Assembly: GCA_963804005.1 (NCBI GenBank)
Contig: CAWDOP010000014.1
Coordinates: forward strand, 62,001-126,000
Origin: JAGXRK01 sp963804005
GTDB taxonomy: Bacteria > Bacteroidota > Ignavibacteria > Ignavibacteriales > Ignavibacteriaceae
DNA length: 64,000 nucleotides
Reading direction: 5' to 3'
Shown here: one piece after another, positions 47,436 through 56,948 of the stretch
How positions within the stretch are numbered: the stretch's first letter is position 1
How the letters are laid out: each line of letters begins with the position of its first letter
The notes under the pieces: generated by a model
The model's input: only the letters and a program-made list of their open reading frames with translations
What the model was told of the DNA's origin: nothing
Databases searched by the model: none
Program-made: the position numbers and the translations under genes

Positions 47436-47972
47436 TTACTCAACTACTTCTACATTTATTTTATCATTTGTATAAATACAAATATCAGATGCTGTTTTCA
47501 ATGCTTCAGCAACCATCTCTTTTGCAGAAAGTTTGCTGTGTTTCATTAGCATTTTAGCAGCTGCAAGTGCGTACATCCCGCCGGAACCGATTGCTACAAT
47601 TTTATCATCAGGTTCAATCACATCGCCATTTCCGGAAACGACAAGAGCAATATCCTTAGAAATTACAGCAAGCATTGCTTCGAGACGTCTTAGGTATTTA
47701 TCCGTTCGCCATTCCTTGGCAAGTTCAACTGCAGCACGATTAACATTTCCGCGATATTGCTGAAGTTTATCTTCAAATCTTTCCATTAATGTAAAAGCAT
47801 CTGCAGAAGCACCGGCGAATCCGCATAATACTTTTCCATCGGCAATCTTTCTTATTTTCATCGCATTGTGTTTCATAATAGTGTTTCCAATAGAAACCTG
47901 CCCATCACCGCCTAATGCAGCTTGTCCGTTATGAACCATACCGATAATTGTTGTTGCTTTAAATTGTTCCAT
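47436..47972 (-). CDS. hslV: HslV, peptidase subunit of the HslUV protease
   Basis: HslV is the threonine protease half of HslUV. The 178-residue protein begins MEQFKATTIIGMVHNG: removal of six residues would expose Thr7 as the N-terminal nucleophile. GGDGQVSIG, the lysine region MKIRKI, CGFAGASADAFTLMERFE and GSGGMYALAAA are conserved. The ATG at 47972 shares one base with the stop of the methyltransferase-like gene upstream, so the genes are translationally coupled. Confidence 0.96.
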   Translation of the reverse strand: MEQFKATTIIGMVHNGQAALGGDGQVSIGNTIMKHNAMKIRKIADGKVLCGFAGASADAFTLMERFEDKLQQYRGNVNRAAVELAKEWRTDKYLRRLEAMLAVISKDIALVVSGNGDVIEPDDKIVAIGSGGMYALAAAKMLMKHSKLSAKEMVAEALKTASDICIYTNDKINVEVVE

Positions 47973-48631
47973 TATAATTCCTTGTTAAATTTTAATTCCG
48001 ATTTTCCTGAAAATATTCTGACTGGAAAAATTCTTGAAACTCTTTTCTGATATTTAATATAATCATCACCAAAAACTTTTACTAATTTCTTTTCTTCGTA
48101 CACAGAACCGATATAAAAATATGCGACAAAGCTTACAAACATTGTGAGATAAAACAAGTTCATTTCTGCTCTGAATAAAAGGAAAAGAATGGAGAATAAA
48201 TAAACAGGATGACGAGAAAATTTATACGGTCCTTCTATTCTTAGAGTCATTTTTTCATAAAGTTCATTTTCATCATATTCGTTTTTCAGAAATCGATCAA
48301 ACTGTGCTAAGCCGAGAAATTCTCTAAAGCTAATATACTTAAAGCACCAGAACACTCCGACTAAAGATAGTAACTGCAATCCAAGTACAATCAAATCGTA
48401 AGGATAATTCAATTCGTAAATTAATAATGAAGGATGAGGTCCAAATTCCCAAATAAGATATAATCCAATAAATACCAAAATATTATAGATCAATCTATAG
48501 AAGGCAATATACTTTCCGAATTTAGCTTTAATAAATGTTTTAAATCGAAAAGAAGCAAGCAGTGAATGTGAATACCCGTATAATCCAAACAATAGAACCA
48601 GAATTAACACATCGAAAAAATAATTCATCAC
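47972..48631 (-). CDS. Membrane isoprenylcysteine/phospholipid methyltransferase-like protein
   Basis: This 219-residue membrane protein has about five hydrophobic segments. Its C-terminal part has the ICMT/PEMT signature GPYKFSRHPVYL, followed by EEKKLVKVFGDDYIKYQKRV, the SAM-binding region of membrane methyltransferases, near a conserved Glu-Glu. NnrU-type proteins look similar. The substrate is unknown. It overlaps rpoN by four bases (ATGA type) and hslV by one base, so it belongs to the DUF3109-rpoN-hslVU operon. Start ATG at 48631. Confidence 0.75.
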   Translation of the reverse strand: MMNYFFDVLILVLLFGLYGYSHSLLASFRFKTFIKAKFGKYIAFYRLIYNILVFIGLYLIWEFGPHPSLLIYELNYPYDLIVLGLQLLSLVGVFWCFKYISFREFLGLAQFDRFLKNEYDENELYEKMTLRIEGPYKFSRHPVYLFSILFLLFRAEMNLFYLTMFVSFVAYFYIGSVYEEKKLVKVFGDDYIKYQKRVSRIFPVRIFSGKSELKFNKEL

Positions 48632-50097
48632 AGAACTTGTTTACGCAACCTGGCTATAGGTAATTTAAGGAGATCACGATATTTAGCAATAGTTCTTCTT
48701 GCTACCTGTATACCTTCTTTATTCAATATCTCGGCAAGTTTATCATCACTGTAAGGATTTTGTTTGTCTTCGCTGTCAATAATTTCTTTTAATCTCTCTC
48801 TGATATGTTTGTTAGATACTTCTTCTCCCTGATCTGTCGGCAATCCTTCGCTGAAAAAGTATTTTAATTCGTGGATGCCCTGCGGGCTCTGAACATATTT
48901 ACCATTAACAACACGACTAATCGTCGAGATATCCATACTTATTATTTCAGCAATGTCTTTATAGATCATAGGTTTTAAGAATTTAGGACCCTTATCAAAA
49001 AAATGATATTGAGTTTCAAGAATTGCACGCATAACTTTTACTAATGTTTCTCTCCTTTGCTGAATACAGGCAATAAACCAACGCGCAGATTCAAATTTTT
49101 CGCGAAGAAATTTATATGTTTCTTTATCTCTCTGATTTTTCTTGATCCGTTTTTTAGAATCAAACATTTCAAGATAACTTTTATTTATAGTGACCGAAGG
49201 CATGCTTTTATCATTTAGCGTTATTATCCAGCTATCGTCTAGCTTTTCAATAAGAAAATCCGGGGTAATTTGGTTTGTTTCTATAAGGTCAATTCTGCCT
49301 TCGCCCGGTTTGGGATTCATACTTTGAATCAGTTCAACAGTTTCTTTTAGTGAATCATCAGTCAGATTCATTTTCTGTTTAATAAAATCAAATCTTCGTT
49401 TTGCAAAATCGTCGTAATAATCCTCAAGCATTTTGATTGCCAAATACTTGTAATACGAATCTGCTTTAGATTCCTGAAGCTGTACAAGCAAACATTCTTT
49501 TAGAGATCTACAGGCAATTCCAACCGGATCAAATTTTTGAATTTTTTGAAGCAATTCTTCCGCTTTGTCCAGTTCAATTTTAATGTGATCAAACATATCG
49601 AGTTCATGAACAATATCCGCAAGGTCACGTTTCAGATAACCATCTTCATCAAGATTGCCAAGTATTTCTTCGCCAAGAATTGCTAAATCTTCATCTAAAT
49701 TTAACATTCTTAACTGATCAGTAATATAATCTTTTATGCTTCTGCGAGATGGTGCAATGGGAGTATAGAAATCGTCATCATTACTTCTATTAACACGATC
49801 CTGATCATAATCATCGTCATTCATATAATCTTCAAGATCAAATTCATCATCAGAATCTTTAACTTCAGTTTCTTCTTCGCTATCAGAACTTTTTTCAGAA
49901 TCAGTTTCGGAGTTTCTATCCTTTTCATCCTGCTCAAGAGACATATCCATCTCTTCTTCCAATAGAGGATTTATCTCTAATTCGGTTTTAATTCTTTGCT
50001 CAAGTGCAAGATTATTCAACTGCAGAAGTTTTTGATACTGAATCTGCTGTGGTGAAAGTTTCTGCTGCTGGGATAATCTTTGATTTAGTGATAGCAT
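48628..50097 (-). CDS. rpoN: RpoN, RNA polymerase sigma-54 factor
   Basis: RpoN directs transcription from -24/-12 promoters with the help of AAA+ activators. The 489-residue protein has region I QQQKLSPQQIQYQKLLQL, an acidic region II (ASP/GLU/SER rich, about 50-105), the core-binding region, a helix-turn-helix stretch (DISTISRVVNGKYVQSP) and the RpoN box near the C-terminus in ARRTIAKYRDLLKLP. The ATG is at 50097, one base after the DUF3109 stop. A sigma-54-dependent regulator is encoded at the right edge of the window. Confidence 0.96.
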   Translation of the reverse strand: MLSLNQRLSQQQKLSPQQIQYQKLLQLNNLALEQRIKTELEINPLLEEEMDMSLEQDEKDRNSETDSEKSSDSEEETEVKDSDDEFDLEDYMNDDDYDQDRVNRSNDDDFYTPIAPSRRSIKDYITDQLRMLNLDEDLAILGEEILGNLDEDGYLKRDLADIVHELDMFDHIKIELDKAEELLQKIQKFDPVGIACRSLKECLLVQLQESKADSYYKYLAIKMLEDYYDDFAKRRFDFIKQKMNLTDDSLKETVELIQSMNPKPGEGRIDLIETNQITPDFLIEKLDDSWIITLNDKSMPSVTINKSYLEMFDSKKRIKKNQRDKETYKFLREKFESARWFIACIQQRRETLVKVMRAILETQYHFFDKGPKFLKPMIYKDIAEIISMDISTISRVVNGKYVQSPQGIHELKYFFSEGLPTDQGEEVSNKHIRERLKEIIDSEDKQNPYSDDKLAEILNKEGIQVARRTIAKYRDLLKLPIARLRKQVL

Positions 50098-50098
50098 A

Positions 50099-50668
50099 CT
50101 ACTTACTCAAACTGTCTTTTAATTGTGAATACCATTTTTCGCCGTATAATCTTGTTAATGATTCCTCGCAGAATTCTGCGATTGTAACGTTTTCTTGTTT
50201 ACCTTTTTCAAGTGCCGGTTTGCATTCTGAAAATTCTTCGTACCTTAAAACCTCTCCACCAAATTTTGATACTCTTATTGGAAAAAGATGACAGGAAATT
50301 GGTTTTTGATAATCAATCTTTCCTTCCAGATAAGCTTTTTCAATTCCGCATTTTGCTATATCTCCATCAAAATAGACAAAAACACAGGCTTTACGATTCA
50401 TACTGTTAAGCATATATTCATTATCTACAAGATGATAAAAACCGTTTTGTGCAATTTCATCAATATGCAATTGCGGTAGATAAGGCTTAATAAGTGGTAA
50501 AATCTCTTCAATTTTCTTTATTTCTTCAGGTTTTACCTGTGCACCAAAGTCGCTTTCAAGAGTGCAACAAGCACCCTTGCACTGCGACAAATCACAAACA
50601 AAAGGTGTATCGGTAATTTCTGTCCTTACCAAAACCTCATTTATTGTTAAAATTTTACCAAAAAACAT
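50099..50668 (-). CDS. DUF3109 family cysteine-rich protein
   Basis: This is a conserved protein of the DUF3109 family, most common in Bacteroidota and relatives, with no established function. The ATG at 50668 gives about 189 residues. It has eight or nine cysteines, including DLSQCKGACCTLESDFGA, RKACVFVYFDGDIAKCGIE and ISCHLFPIR, an arrangement suggesting a metal or iron-sulphur site. The frame is open 32 codons further upstream, but that stretch is AT-rich and not family-like. It leads the rpoN-methyltransferase-hslVU operon, with a one-base gap to rpoN. Confidence 0.8.
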   Translation of the reverse strand: MFFGKILTINEVLVRTEITDTPFVCDLSQCKGACCTLESDFGAQVKPEEIKKIEEILPLIKPYLPQLHIDEIAQNGFYHLVDNEYMLNSMNRKACVFVYFDGDIAKCGIEKAYLEGKIDYQKPISCHLFPIRVSKFGGEVLRYEEFSECKPALEKGKQENVTIAEFCEESLTRLYGEKWYSQLKDSLSK

Positions 50669-50812
50669 TGGAATAATTTTTGTTAGAATCTTTGCTTTAA
50701 AATATATATAAAATATTCTACACACAAAATTTACATTTCTGTTTTTTCTTTTATAAACTTCCAACTGTTTTCTAAAATATTAATTTATAAACAGTTTTAC
50801 AGAGGAATCCTC

Positions 50813-51577
50813 TTGAATTTCAACAATAAGACCATTTTAATAACTGGAGCATCGACAGGAATAGGTTACGAACTTGCATTACAGTTGTCTGAATATAATT
50901 GCAATTTAATTCTTACAGCAAGAAGAAAAGAATTACTGGATGAACTTTCCAGGAGAATATCTGGTAAATGTAAAGTGATTTCTTATCAGTCAGATGTTTC
51001 GGATAAAACTTCTGTCAAAAATGTTTATGAAAAAGTAATTGGTGAATTCGGAAAAATCGATATTGCTATTCTTAATGCGGGTATCGATCAGAAAACTAGA
51101 ATTACAAATTTCAATTCCGGGGATGCTGAGATAACTATGGGTGTTAATTTTTTCGGACTTGTGAATTGGATAGAACTCTTACTGCCAGAATTTATGAGAG
51201 AAAAAAGAGGAATGATAGTTGGTGTTTCCAGTCTTGCCGATGTTAAAGGATTTCCCGGAAGCGGATACTACTGTGCAAGTAAAGCTGCGGCAAGTCATCT
51301 TCTCGAAAGCTTAAGGATTGATCTGAAAAAATACAATGTAAAAGTATTAACTGTTAAACCCGGTTTTGTTAAAACTCCTATGACAGATAAAAATAAATTT
51401 CATATGCCCTTCCTGATAGATGTTGGTAAAGCTGTAAAAATAATTATCCGAGGAATAGAAAAAGATAAACGGATTATCGAATTTCCATTAATGACAAGTT
51501 TAAGTACAAAAATATTAAAGTGTATGCCTTATTCCCTGTTTGAATTTTTATTTTCGAAAGATTTAAAAAAGAATTAA
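50813..51577 (+). CDS. Short-chain dehydrogenase/reductase
   Basis: This is a 254-residue classical SDR that uses NAD(P)H on an unknown carbonyl or alcohol substrate. Visible are the cofactor motif TGASTGIGYELA, the NAG motif (ILNAGID), the catalytic Ser in GVSSLADVKG and the YxxxK box YYCASKAA. A hydrophobic C-terminus (CMPYSLFEFLF) may touch the membrane. The start is a TTG at 50813 preceded by AGAGGA six bases away; no ATG competes. It stands alone, divergent from the DUF3109 operon. Confidence 0.88.
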   Translation: MNFNNKTILITGASTGIGYELALQLSEYNCNLILTARRKELLDELSRRISGKCKVISYQSDVSDKTSVKNVYEKVIGEFGKIDIAILNAGIDQKTRITNFNSGDAEITMGVNFFGLVNWIELLLPEFMREKRGMIVGVSSLADVKGFPGSGYYCASKAAASHLLESLRIDLKKYNVKVLTVKPGFVKTPMTDKNKFHMPFLIDVGKAVKIIIRGIEKDKRIIEFPLMTSLSTKILKCMPYSLFEFLFSKDLKKN

Positions 51578-51634
51578 TTATAAGTTAATTAATTTTTCTT
51601 TTTTTTATATTGATAGTACAACAAAATTTTTGAG

Positions 51635-54600
51635 ATGGTAATGAAGAAAATTCTTCCAATAATATTAGTCTGTTCATATTTTATTTTCCCGCAAACTGAT
51701 ACTACACTGATATTAAGTGAAATTATGTTTATACCTTCGTCCGGAAATAATGAGTTTATTGAGATTTTTAACTTAAGTAATACTGAAAGTGTTGATTTGA
51801 ATGGTTATAAGTTCAAATATTATACAGCCACTTCTGATATATTCATTGACGCAGGTTTTGGAACGATACTTCCACCACATTCATATGCTATAGTATTTGA
51901 GGGCGATTATGATATCAATGCAGGAATATATGCCGGATTAGTTCCTCTCAATGCTTTAATTCTAAAAATATCAGATAATTCTTTTGGTTCAACGGGAATG
52001 TTGAATGACGGAGCTAGGCCAGTATGGCTGATTAGTCCCGCTAATGACACGCTCGATGTCTATGTTTATAGTGTCCCTAATGCAACCGCAATATCAGATG
52101 AGAAAATTATCCTTAACAAAGATTCATCACAAACTAACTGGGCAAATTCACTTGTAATAAACGGTACACCGGGATTTAAAAATTCAGTTTCACTTACTGA
52201 GTTTGATCTGCAAATGGTTTCTCTGAGTTTTTTCCCCACAGTTTTAATTCAAGAAGATGATGTTACAATTACAGCACAGGTAAAAAACCGCGGAAGCAAT
52301 ATTGCGGCCAATTACTCAATTGAAATCTATAATGATCTGAATTTTGATTCTATTGCAACGTCAAACGAACTTATATATTCTCCGAGCTTTACAAATCTTA
52401 ATCCTGGTGATTCGATTGAAGTACAGACTTTTCTTTACACACTAACTCAAGGTGAATATCAAATAATTGCTGATGTAATTTTTAATGAGGATGAAAATCC
52501 TAATAACAATAAATTAATTAGACGTTTTACAGTTTATCCTCCTGCCAATAATTATAATGATATTGTAATAAATGAAATAATGTATGCACCGCTCTCACCT
52601 GAACCGGAATGGATTGAATTATATAACCGTACAAATCAAACAATAAATCTAAAGCGATGGAAATTTTCTGACGCATCAAGCACTGTTACGATTTCCACTC
52701 AAGATGTATTCGTTCAACCGAGTAATTTTATTGTACTAACTGCCGATTCTTCAGTTTTAAATTATTATGATATCCCTGTTCAAATAATAAAATTCAGCCT
52801 TCCTGCATTAAATAACACGGGAGACAATGTTGTATTAAAAGATTCGCTTGGAGTTATCATTGATAGTTTAACTTATTTACCATCATGGGGTGGAAGTACA
52901 GAAGGAAGATCACTCGAAAGAATTTCGGTTGAGGATCAAAGTAATGTTTCTGCTAACTGGGCAACTTCAATCAGTCAATTTAAAGCAACTCCTGGAAAAA
53001 TTAATTCCATCACTCCAAAAGAAAATGATCTTACTATTTCAAACTTTTCACCAGCATTGCCCTATTCTATTATTGGAAATGATATTGAGTTTAAAGTTAT
53101 GATCAAAAATATAGGATTAAATAATTCAACAAATTTTAATCTTAAACTTTACAGAGATGTTAATACTGACTCAATTCCAGAACCATCAGAATTATTGGTT
53201 TCACTTCCACAAAACGAAATTTTATCCGGCGATAGTTTAGAAGTAATCTATTCAACAAATCAATTTGATGAAGGAATAAACAATTTTATTGGTCGTATTG
53301 AAAGTACAATCGATGACGATACAACTAATAATATTGCTTTTACCAAAGTAACCGGTGTTAAGATAAATGAAATACGAGGTGATATTGTCATCAATGAATT
53401 TATGTATACCCCAATATCTCCCGAACCTGAATGGATTGAGATTTTTAACCGCAGTAATAAAGTAATCAATCTAAAAAATTATAAGATAGCTGATAACAAT
53501 GATACAGTTGTTGTGCTCACTCAATCTGTTTTGCTGAATCCAAGTGAATATTACGTAATTGCATCGGATTCATCAGTCAGGAATTATTATAATATTCCTT
53601 CCGGTATTACATTCAAAATCTTGCCTTCTCTTAATAATACCGGCGATAAAGTAATTCTTATTGATTCGCTTAACAGGACAATTGACTCACTGGAATATTT
53701 GCCTTCGTGGGGAGGAAGCAATGGAAATTCACTTGAAAGAATTGATGTTGAATTCTCCTCGATTGATTCCTCTAATTGGAAGACGTCAACAAGTATATTT
53801 AAAGCAACTCCCGGTTATATAAATTCAGTAACGAAAAAAGATTTTGATCTGGCTGTTACAAATATTTTGTTCAATCCGAAATTCCCATTAAAAGGTGATG
53901 ATGTTGAAATATCAGCTTTTATAAAAAACTTAGGAAAAAATTCTGCAACATTTGATATTCAACTTTTTGAAGATACAAATCTTGACTCAATACCAGATCA
54001 ACTGATTACTCAACTAAATCAGTTAAACCTATATGCAGACGATTCAGCTGATATTTCATTTTCATATTTCATTAATAATCTACAAGACATAAAAGCTTTC
54101 TATGCAAAAATTTTATTCATAAGTGATCAGGACACAACTAATAATTACTATTACAAAACTGTTGAACCCGGATTTCCTGCACAGTCAATTGTGATAAATG
54201 AAATTATGTTTACCCCGCTTGGCGGTGAACCTGAATGGATAGAACTTTTTAACAGATCAGACGAAGCAATTAACCTTTCAGGTTGGAGCGTGAAAGATGT
54301 TCTTACAACTCCAGCAACTGCTTTGATCAATTCCGATCTGATCATTCAGCCCGGTTTGTATATTGTTTTAGCAAGAGATTCATCGATATTGAACTTTCAC
54401 AGGTTTATTCCTTCACAAACTTTTAAAATAAATATCCCTGTTCTTAATAACGATATTGATGGAGTCATCCTCAAAGATCAACGCGGATTAAGCATTGATT
54501 CTGTTCTCTATAACAGTCAGTGGGGTGGAATAAATGGTTATTCACTGGAAAGAATTTCTGTTGATGCACAAAGCACTTTGCCTGTTAACTGGGCTTCATC

Positions 54601-56311
54601 AATTGACATAGAACAAAGCACCCCCGGAAGAATTAACAGCATTACACCAAAACAATTTGATTTAAGAGTATCGGGACTGCGATTCGAACCAAGATTTCCC
54701 GTGAGCGGTGATGATGTTTTTATTATTGCGGATATTAAAAACAGCGGCACATTTAATGCGGATGATTTTATAGTTGAATTTTATATTGATTCTGACTCTA
54801 ACAATATAATCGATCTTTTGCTAAGTTCAGTTTCGTCAACAAATTTAAATGCGGGTGATTCAATACAAATTATTTCTTTATCACCAATATTAAATATTCA
54901 ATCAAAAACTATTGCCGCGGTAAGAGTTATCTTTGAGTCTGATGAAGATACATTAAATAATTATTTCGAGAGCACAGTCCAACCGGGAGAAGCACAAAAT
55001 GTTGTTATAATAAATGAAGTAATGTATAATCCTGCCGACGGTGAACCGGAATGGATTGAGTTTGTAAATGTTTCAGATATGACAATTAATCTTGCAAACT
55101 GGTCTGTCGGTGATATTCTTACAACTCCGACAAAAAGCTTTATTACAACAACAGATTTTCTCGTAGAGCAAAATGAATATTTCATCATTGCCCGAGATTC
55201 AACAATTTATAATTTACATCCCGATATTGAAGCAAAAGTTTTTTATTCAAACTTTGGATCTTTAGGTAATACATCAGACGGCATTATTATTTATGATTAT
55301 CGTGATGGAATTATTGACAGTTTATTCTATCTTTCAAATTGGGGAGGAAAGAAAGGATATTCTCTTGAACGTATTTCTGTTGAAGGAGAGACAAACGACA
55401 GTTTAAACTGGTCAACTTCTCTGAGTGTTAATGGAAGCACTCCAGGAAAAGAAAATTCGTTTTCAGGGATTCCATCCTATCCTCGAAATGCGCTTACTAT
55501 AAATGAAATAATGTTTGATCCGGAAACCAGTAACAGCGAGTATGTTGAATTTATTAATATGAGTAATGATTCAGTTAATGTTGGTGGATGGAAAATTGAA
55601 GATGAGAATTCAAACTTTTACAGATTGAGCGATATCAGTTTTACAATTCCACCGCATTCATATTTTATTTTAGCATCAGACTCAACAATTTTAACACGAT
55701 TTAATCTTTTTGATTATCCATATTTAACATTAATCGGCACATCAAGTTTGGGACTTGTAAACACGGGCGAACTTATACTATTAAAAGACGTGAAGGGAAA
55801 TATAGTTGATTCTGTTTGGTACTCTGATAAATGGCACAATAAAAACATAACTATCACAAAGGGAAAATCTTTAGAAAGAATTAACCCACTATTGAATGGA
55901 AACGATCCTATGAATTGGAGCACAAGTGTTGACTTTTCAGGTGGAACACCGGGAAAAGTTAACAGCATTTTTGCAGAAAACCTGAATAAAGAAAAAAACA
56001 TTTCTGTTTCACCAAATCCATTCTCGCCGGATAATGACGGCTTTGAAGATTTTACTATTATAAATTATAACCTTACTCAGGCAACTGCCCAGGTACGTGT
56101 TAAAATATTCGATAACAAAGGAAGACTTCTAAGAACGCTTCTTAATAATGCTCCGAGCGGGCAAAGCGGTTCAATTATTTTTGATGGACTGGATGATGAC
56201 GGTCAGGTTTTACGAATAGGAATTTATATTGTTTTCCTCGAAGCAATTACTGATAATGCAGGTGTTGTTGAAACTATGAAAACTGTCGTAGTAGTTGCAA
56301 GAAAGTTGTGA
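51635..56311 (+). CDS. Large surface protein with six lamin-tail and four CARDB domains plus sorting-type C-terminus
   Basis: This secreted 1,558-residue protein has a signal peptide (MVMKKILPIILVCSYFIFPQ). Six lamin-tail (LTD) domains begin near residues 25, 305, 585, 850, 1125 and 1290; each holds an INEIMxxP start, an EWIExxN-type strand and, near its end, WGG or SLERI and TPGxxNS. Four CARDB-like beta domains lie between the first five (for example DLTISNFSPALPYSIIGND). The last 90 residues (SPNPFSPDNDGFED to KTVVVVARKL) form a FlgD-like Ig domain resembling type IX secretion C-terminal domains. Strong internal repetition implies growth by tandem duplication. It is probably exported and anchored at the cell surface; T9SS use is inferred. 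Confidence 0.88.
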   Translation: MVMKKILPIILVCSYFIFPQTDTTLILSEIMFIPSSGNNEFIEIFNLSNTESVDLNGYKFKYYTATSDIFIDAGFGTILPPHSYAIVFEGDYDINAGIYAGLVPLNALILKISDNSFGSTGMLNDGARPVWLISPANDTLDVYVYSVPNATAISDEKIILNKDSSQTNWANSLVINGTPGFKNSVSLTEFDLQMVSLSFFPTVLIQEDDVTITAQVKNRGSNIAANYSIEIYNDLNFDSIATSNELIYSPSFTNLNPGDSIEVQTFLYTLTQGEYQIIADVIFNEDENPNNNKLIRRFTVYPPANNYNDIVINEIMYAPLSPEPEWIELYNRTNQTINLKRWKFSDASSTVTISTQDVFVQPSNFIVLTADSSVLNYYDIPVQIIKFSLPALNNTGDNVVLKDSLGVIIDSLTYLPSWGGSTEGRSLERISVEDQSNVSANWATSISQFKATPGKINSITPKENDLTISNFSPALPYSIIGNDIEFKVMIKNIGLNNSTNFNLKLYRDVNTDSIPEPSELLVSLPQNEILSGDSLEVIYSTNQFDEGINNFIGRIESTIDDDTTNNIAFTKVTGVKINEIRGDIVINEFMYTPISPEPEWIEIFNRSNKVINLKNYKIADNNDTVVVLTQSVLLNPSEYYVIASDSSVRNYYNIPSGITFKILPSLNNTGDKVILIDSLNRTIDSLEYLPSWGGSNGNSLERIDVEFSSIDSSNWKTSTSIFKATPGYINSVTKKDFDLAVTNILFNPKFPLKGDDVEISAFIKNLGKNSATFDIQLFEDTNLDSIPDQLITQLNQLNLYADDSADISFSYFINNLQDIKAFYAKILFISDQDTTNNYYYKTVEPGFPAQSIVINEIMFTPLGGEPEWIELFNRSDEAINLSGWSVKDVLTTPATALINSDLIIQPGLYIVLARDSSILNFHRFIPSQTFKINIPVLNNDIDGVILKDQRGLSIDSVLYNSQWGGINGYSLERISVDAQSTLPVNWASSIDIEQSTPGRINSITPKQFDLRVSGLRFEPRFPVSGDDVFIIADIKNSGTFNADDFIVEFYIDSDSNNIIDLLLSSVSSTNLNAGDSIQIISLSPILNIQSKTIAAVRVIFESDEDTLNNYFESTVQPGEAQNVVIINEVMYNPADGEPEWIEFVNVSDMTINLANWSVGDILTTPTKSFITTTDFLVEQNEYFIIARDSTIYNLHPDIEAKVFYSNFGSLGNTSDGIIIYDYRDGIIDSLFYLSNWGGKKGYSLERISVEGETNDSLNWSTSLSVNGSTPGKENSFSGIPSYPRNALTINEIMFDPETSNSEYVEFINMSNDSVNVGGWKIEDENSNFYRLSDISFTIPPHSYFILASDSTILTRFNLFDYPYLTLIGTSSLGLVNTGELILLKDVKGNIVDSVWYSDKWHNKNITITKGKSLERINPLLNGNDPMNWSTSVDFSGGTPGKVNSIFAENLNKEKNISVSPNPFSPDNDGFEDFTIINYNLTQATAQVRVKIFDNKGRLLRTLLNNAPSGQSGSIIFDGLDDDGQVLRIGIYIVFLEAITDNAGVVETMKTVVVVARKL

Positions 56312-56357
56312 AAAGATTAAAATCTAAATATTATTATCTGAGCTTAAGTTTAGCTGC

Positions 56358-56849
56358 TTATTCAGACTGATTTTCAATTTCTTTTATAATTTTTTCAGCT
56401 TCAAGCACTTCTGAGCAAGGAACAACAAGCTTTATTTCATTTATAATTACGTTTTGTGAATCTCCTGAAGCACGAAACAGCGAATGATCACTTCCACCTA
56501 AGTGCATAGGCGTAGCTTTCCGATTATAAATGAATGGATGTAACCCGTCATTCTCTAAACAAGATTTGATATAATTTACTAATGCCTCATCCGGAGTACC
56601 GAATACTCTTGCCATTCCTTCAACAATTTCATAATTGGAATGTTCATTACACAAGAAGACATTATTTACTCTGAATCCGCATTTTTTACAGTAGGCCTGC
56701 AGACATATCGTACAAACACCTGCAGCGTCTCTTTCTGTATGATTTATACATTGAACATCATTGATAAAAAGATTTCCGCATTTGCCGCAGAATTCGGAAT
56801 CGTCAGTTGATTCGTTTCCGCAGAAGTCACAAAATAATTTTTCAGGCAT
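56358..56849 (-). CDS. Zinc-ribbon/B-box-like protein with a DUF2007-like end
   Basis: From the ATG at 56849 this 163-residue cytoplasmic protein has three Cys-rich parts: a zinc ribbon (FCDFCGNESTDDSEFCGKCG), a B-box-like zinc finger (CINHTERDAAGVCTICLQAY, then CKKCGFRVNNVFLCNEH), and a C-terminal region (ILMVVPC-type strand LVVPCSEVLEAEKIIKEI) resembling DUF2007. Such proteins are widespread and their roles unclear. The frame is open 23 codons further upstream, but that part overlaps the hairpin and is not used. It follows the heme-barrel gene on the same strand. Confidence 0.75.
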   Translation of the reverse strand: MPEKLFCDFCGNESTDDSEFCGKCGNLFINDVQCINHTERDAAGVCTICLQAYCKKCGFRVNNVFLCNEHSNYEIVEGMARVFGTPDEALVNYIKSCLENDGLHPFIYNRKATPMHLGGSDHSLFRASGDSQNVIINEIKLVVPCSEVLEAEKIIKEIENQSE

Positions 56850-56876
56850 ATTTTTTATATCGATTTTTGAATTAAT

Positions 56877-56898
56877 CCCCGACTTAAAAAAGTCGGGG
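56877..56898 (-). terminator. Hairpin between the barrel and zinc-ribbon genes
   Basis: A perfect 9-bp stem, CCCCGACTT (56877-56885) with AAGTCGGGG (56890-56898), has an AAAA loop. It lies 50 bases after the barrel-gene stop. No T-run follows, so it may be a structural repeat as well as a terminator. Confidence 0.55.
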
Positions 56899-56948
56899 CT
56901 ATAAATATCTGTTAACAAGTATAATGGAACATTCCAGATAAAAAAGGA

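Noticed and set aside
51635..56311. Tandem DNA repeats mistaken for a CRISPR array
   Set aside because: The repeats are about 800 bases long and diverged protein domains within one open frame. No short direct repeats with unique spacers or cas genes occur in the window.
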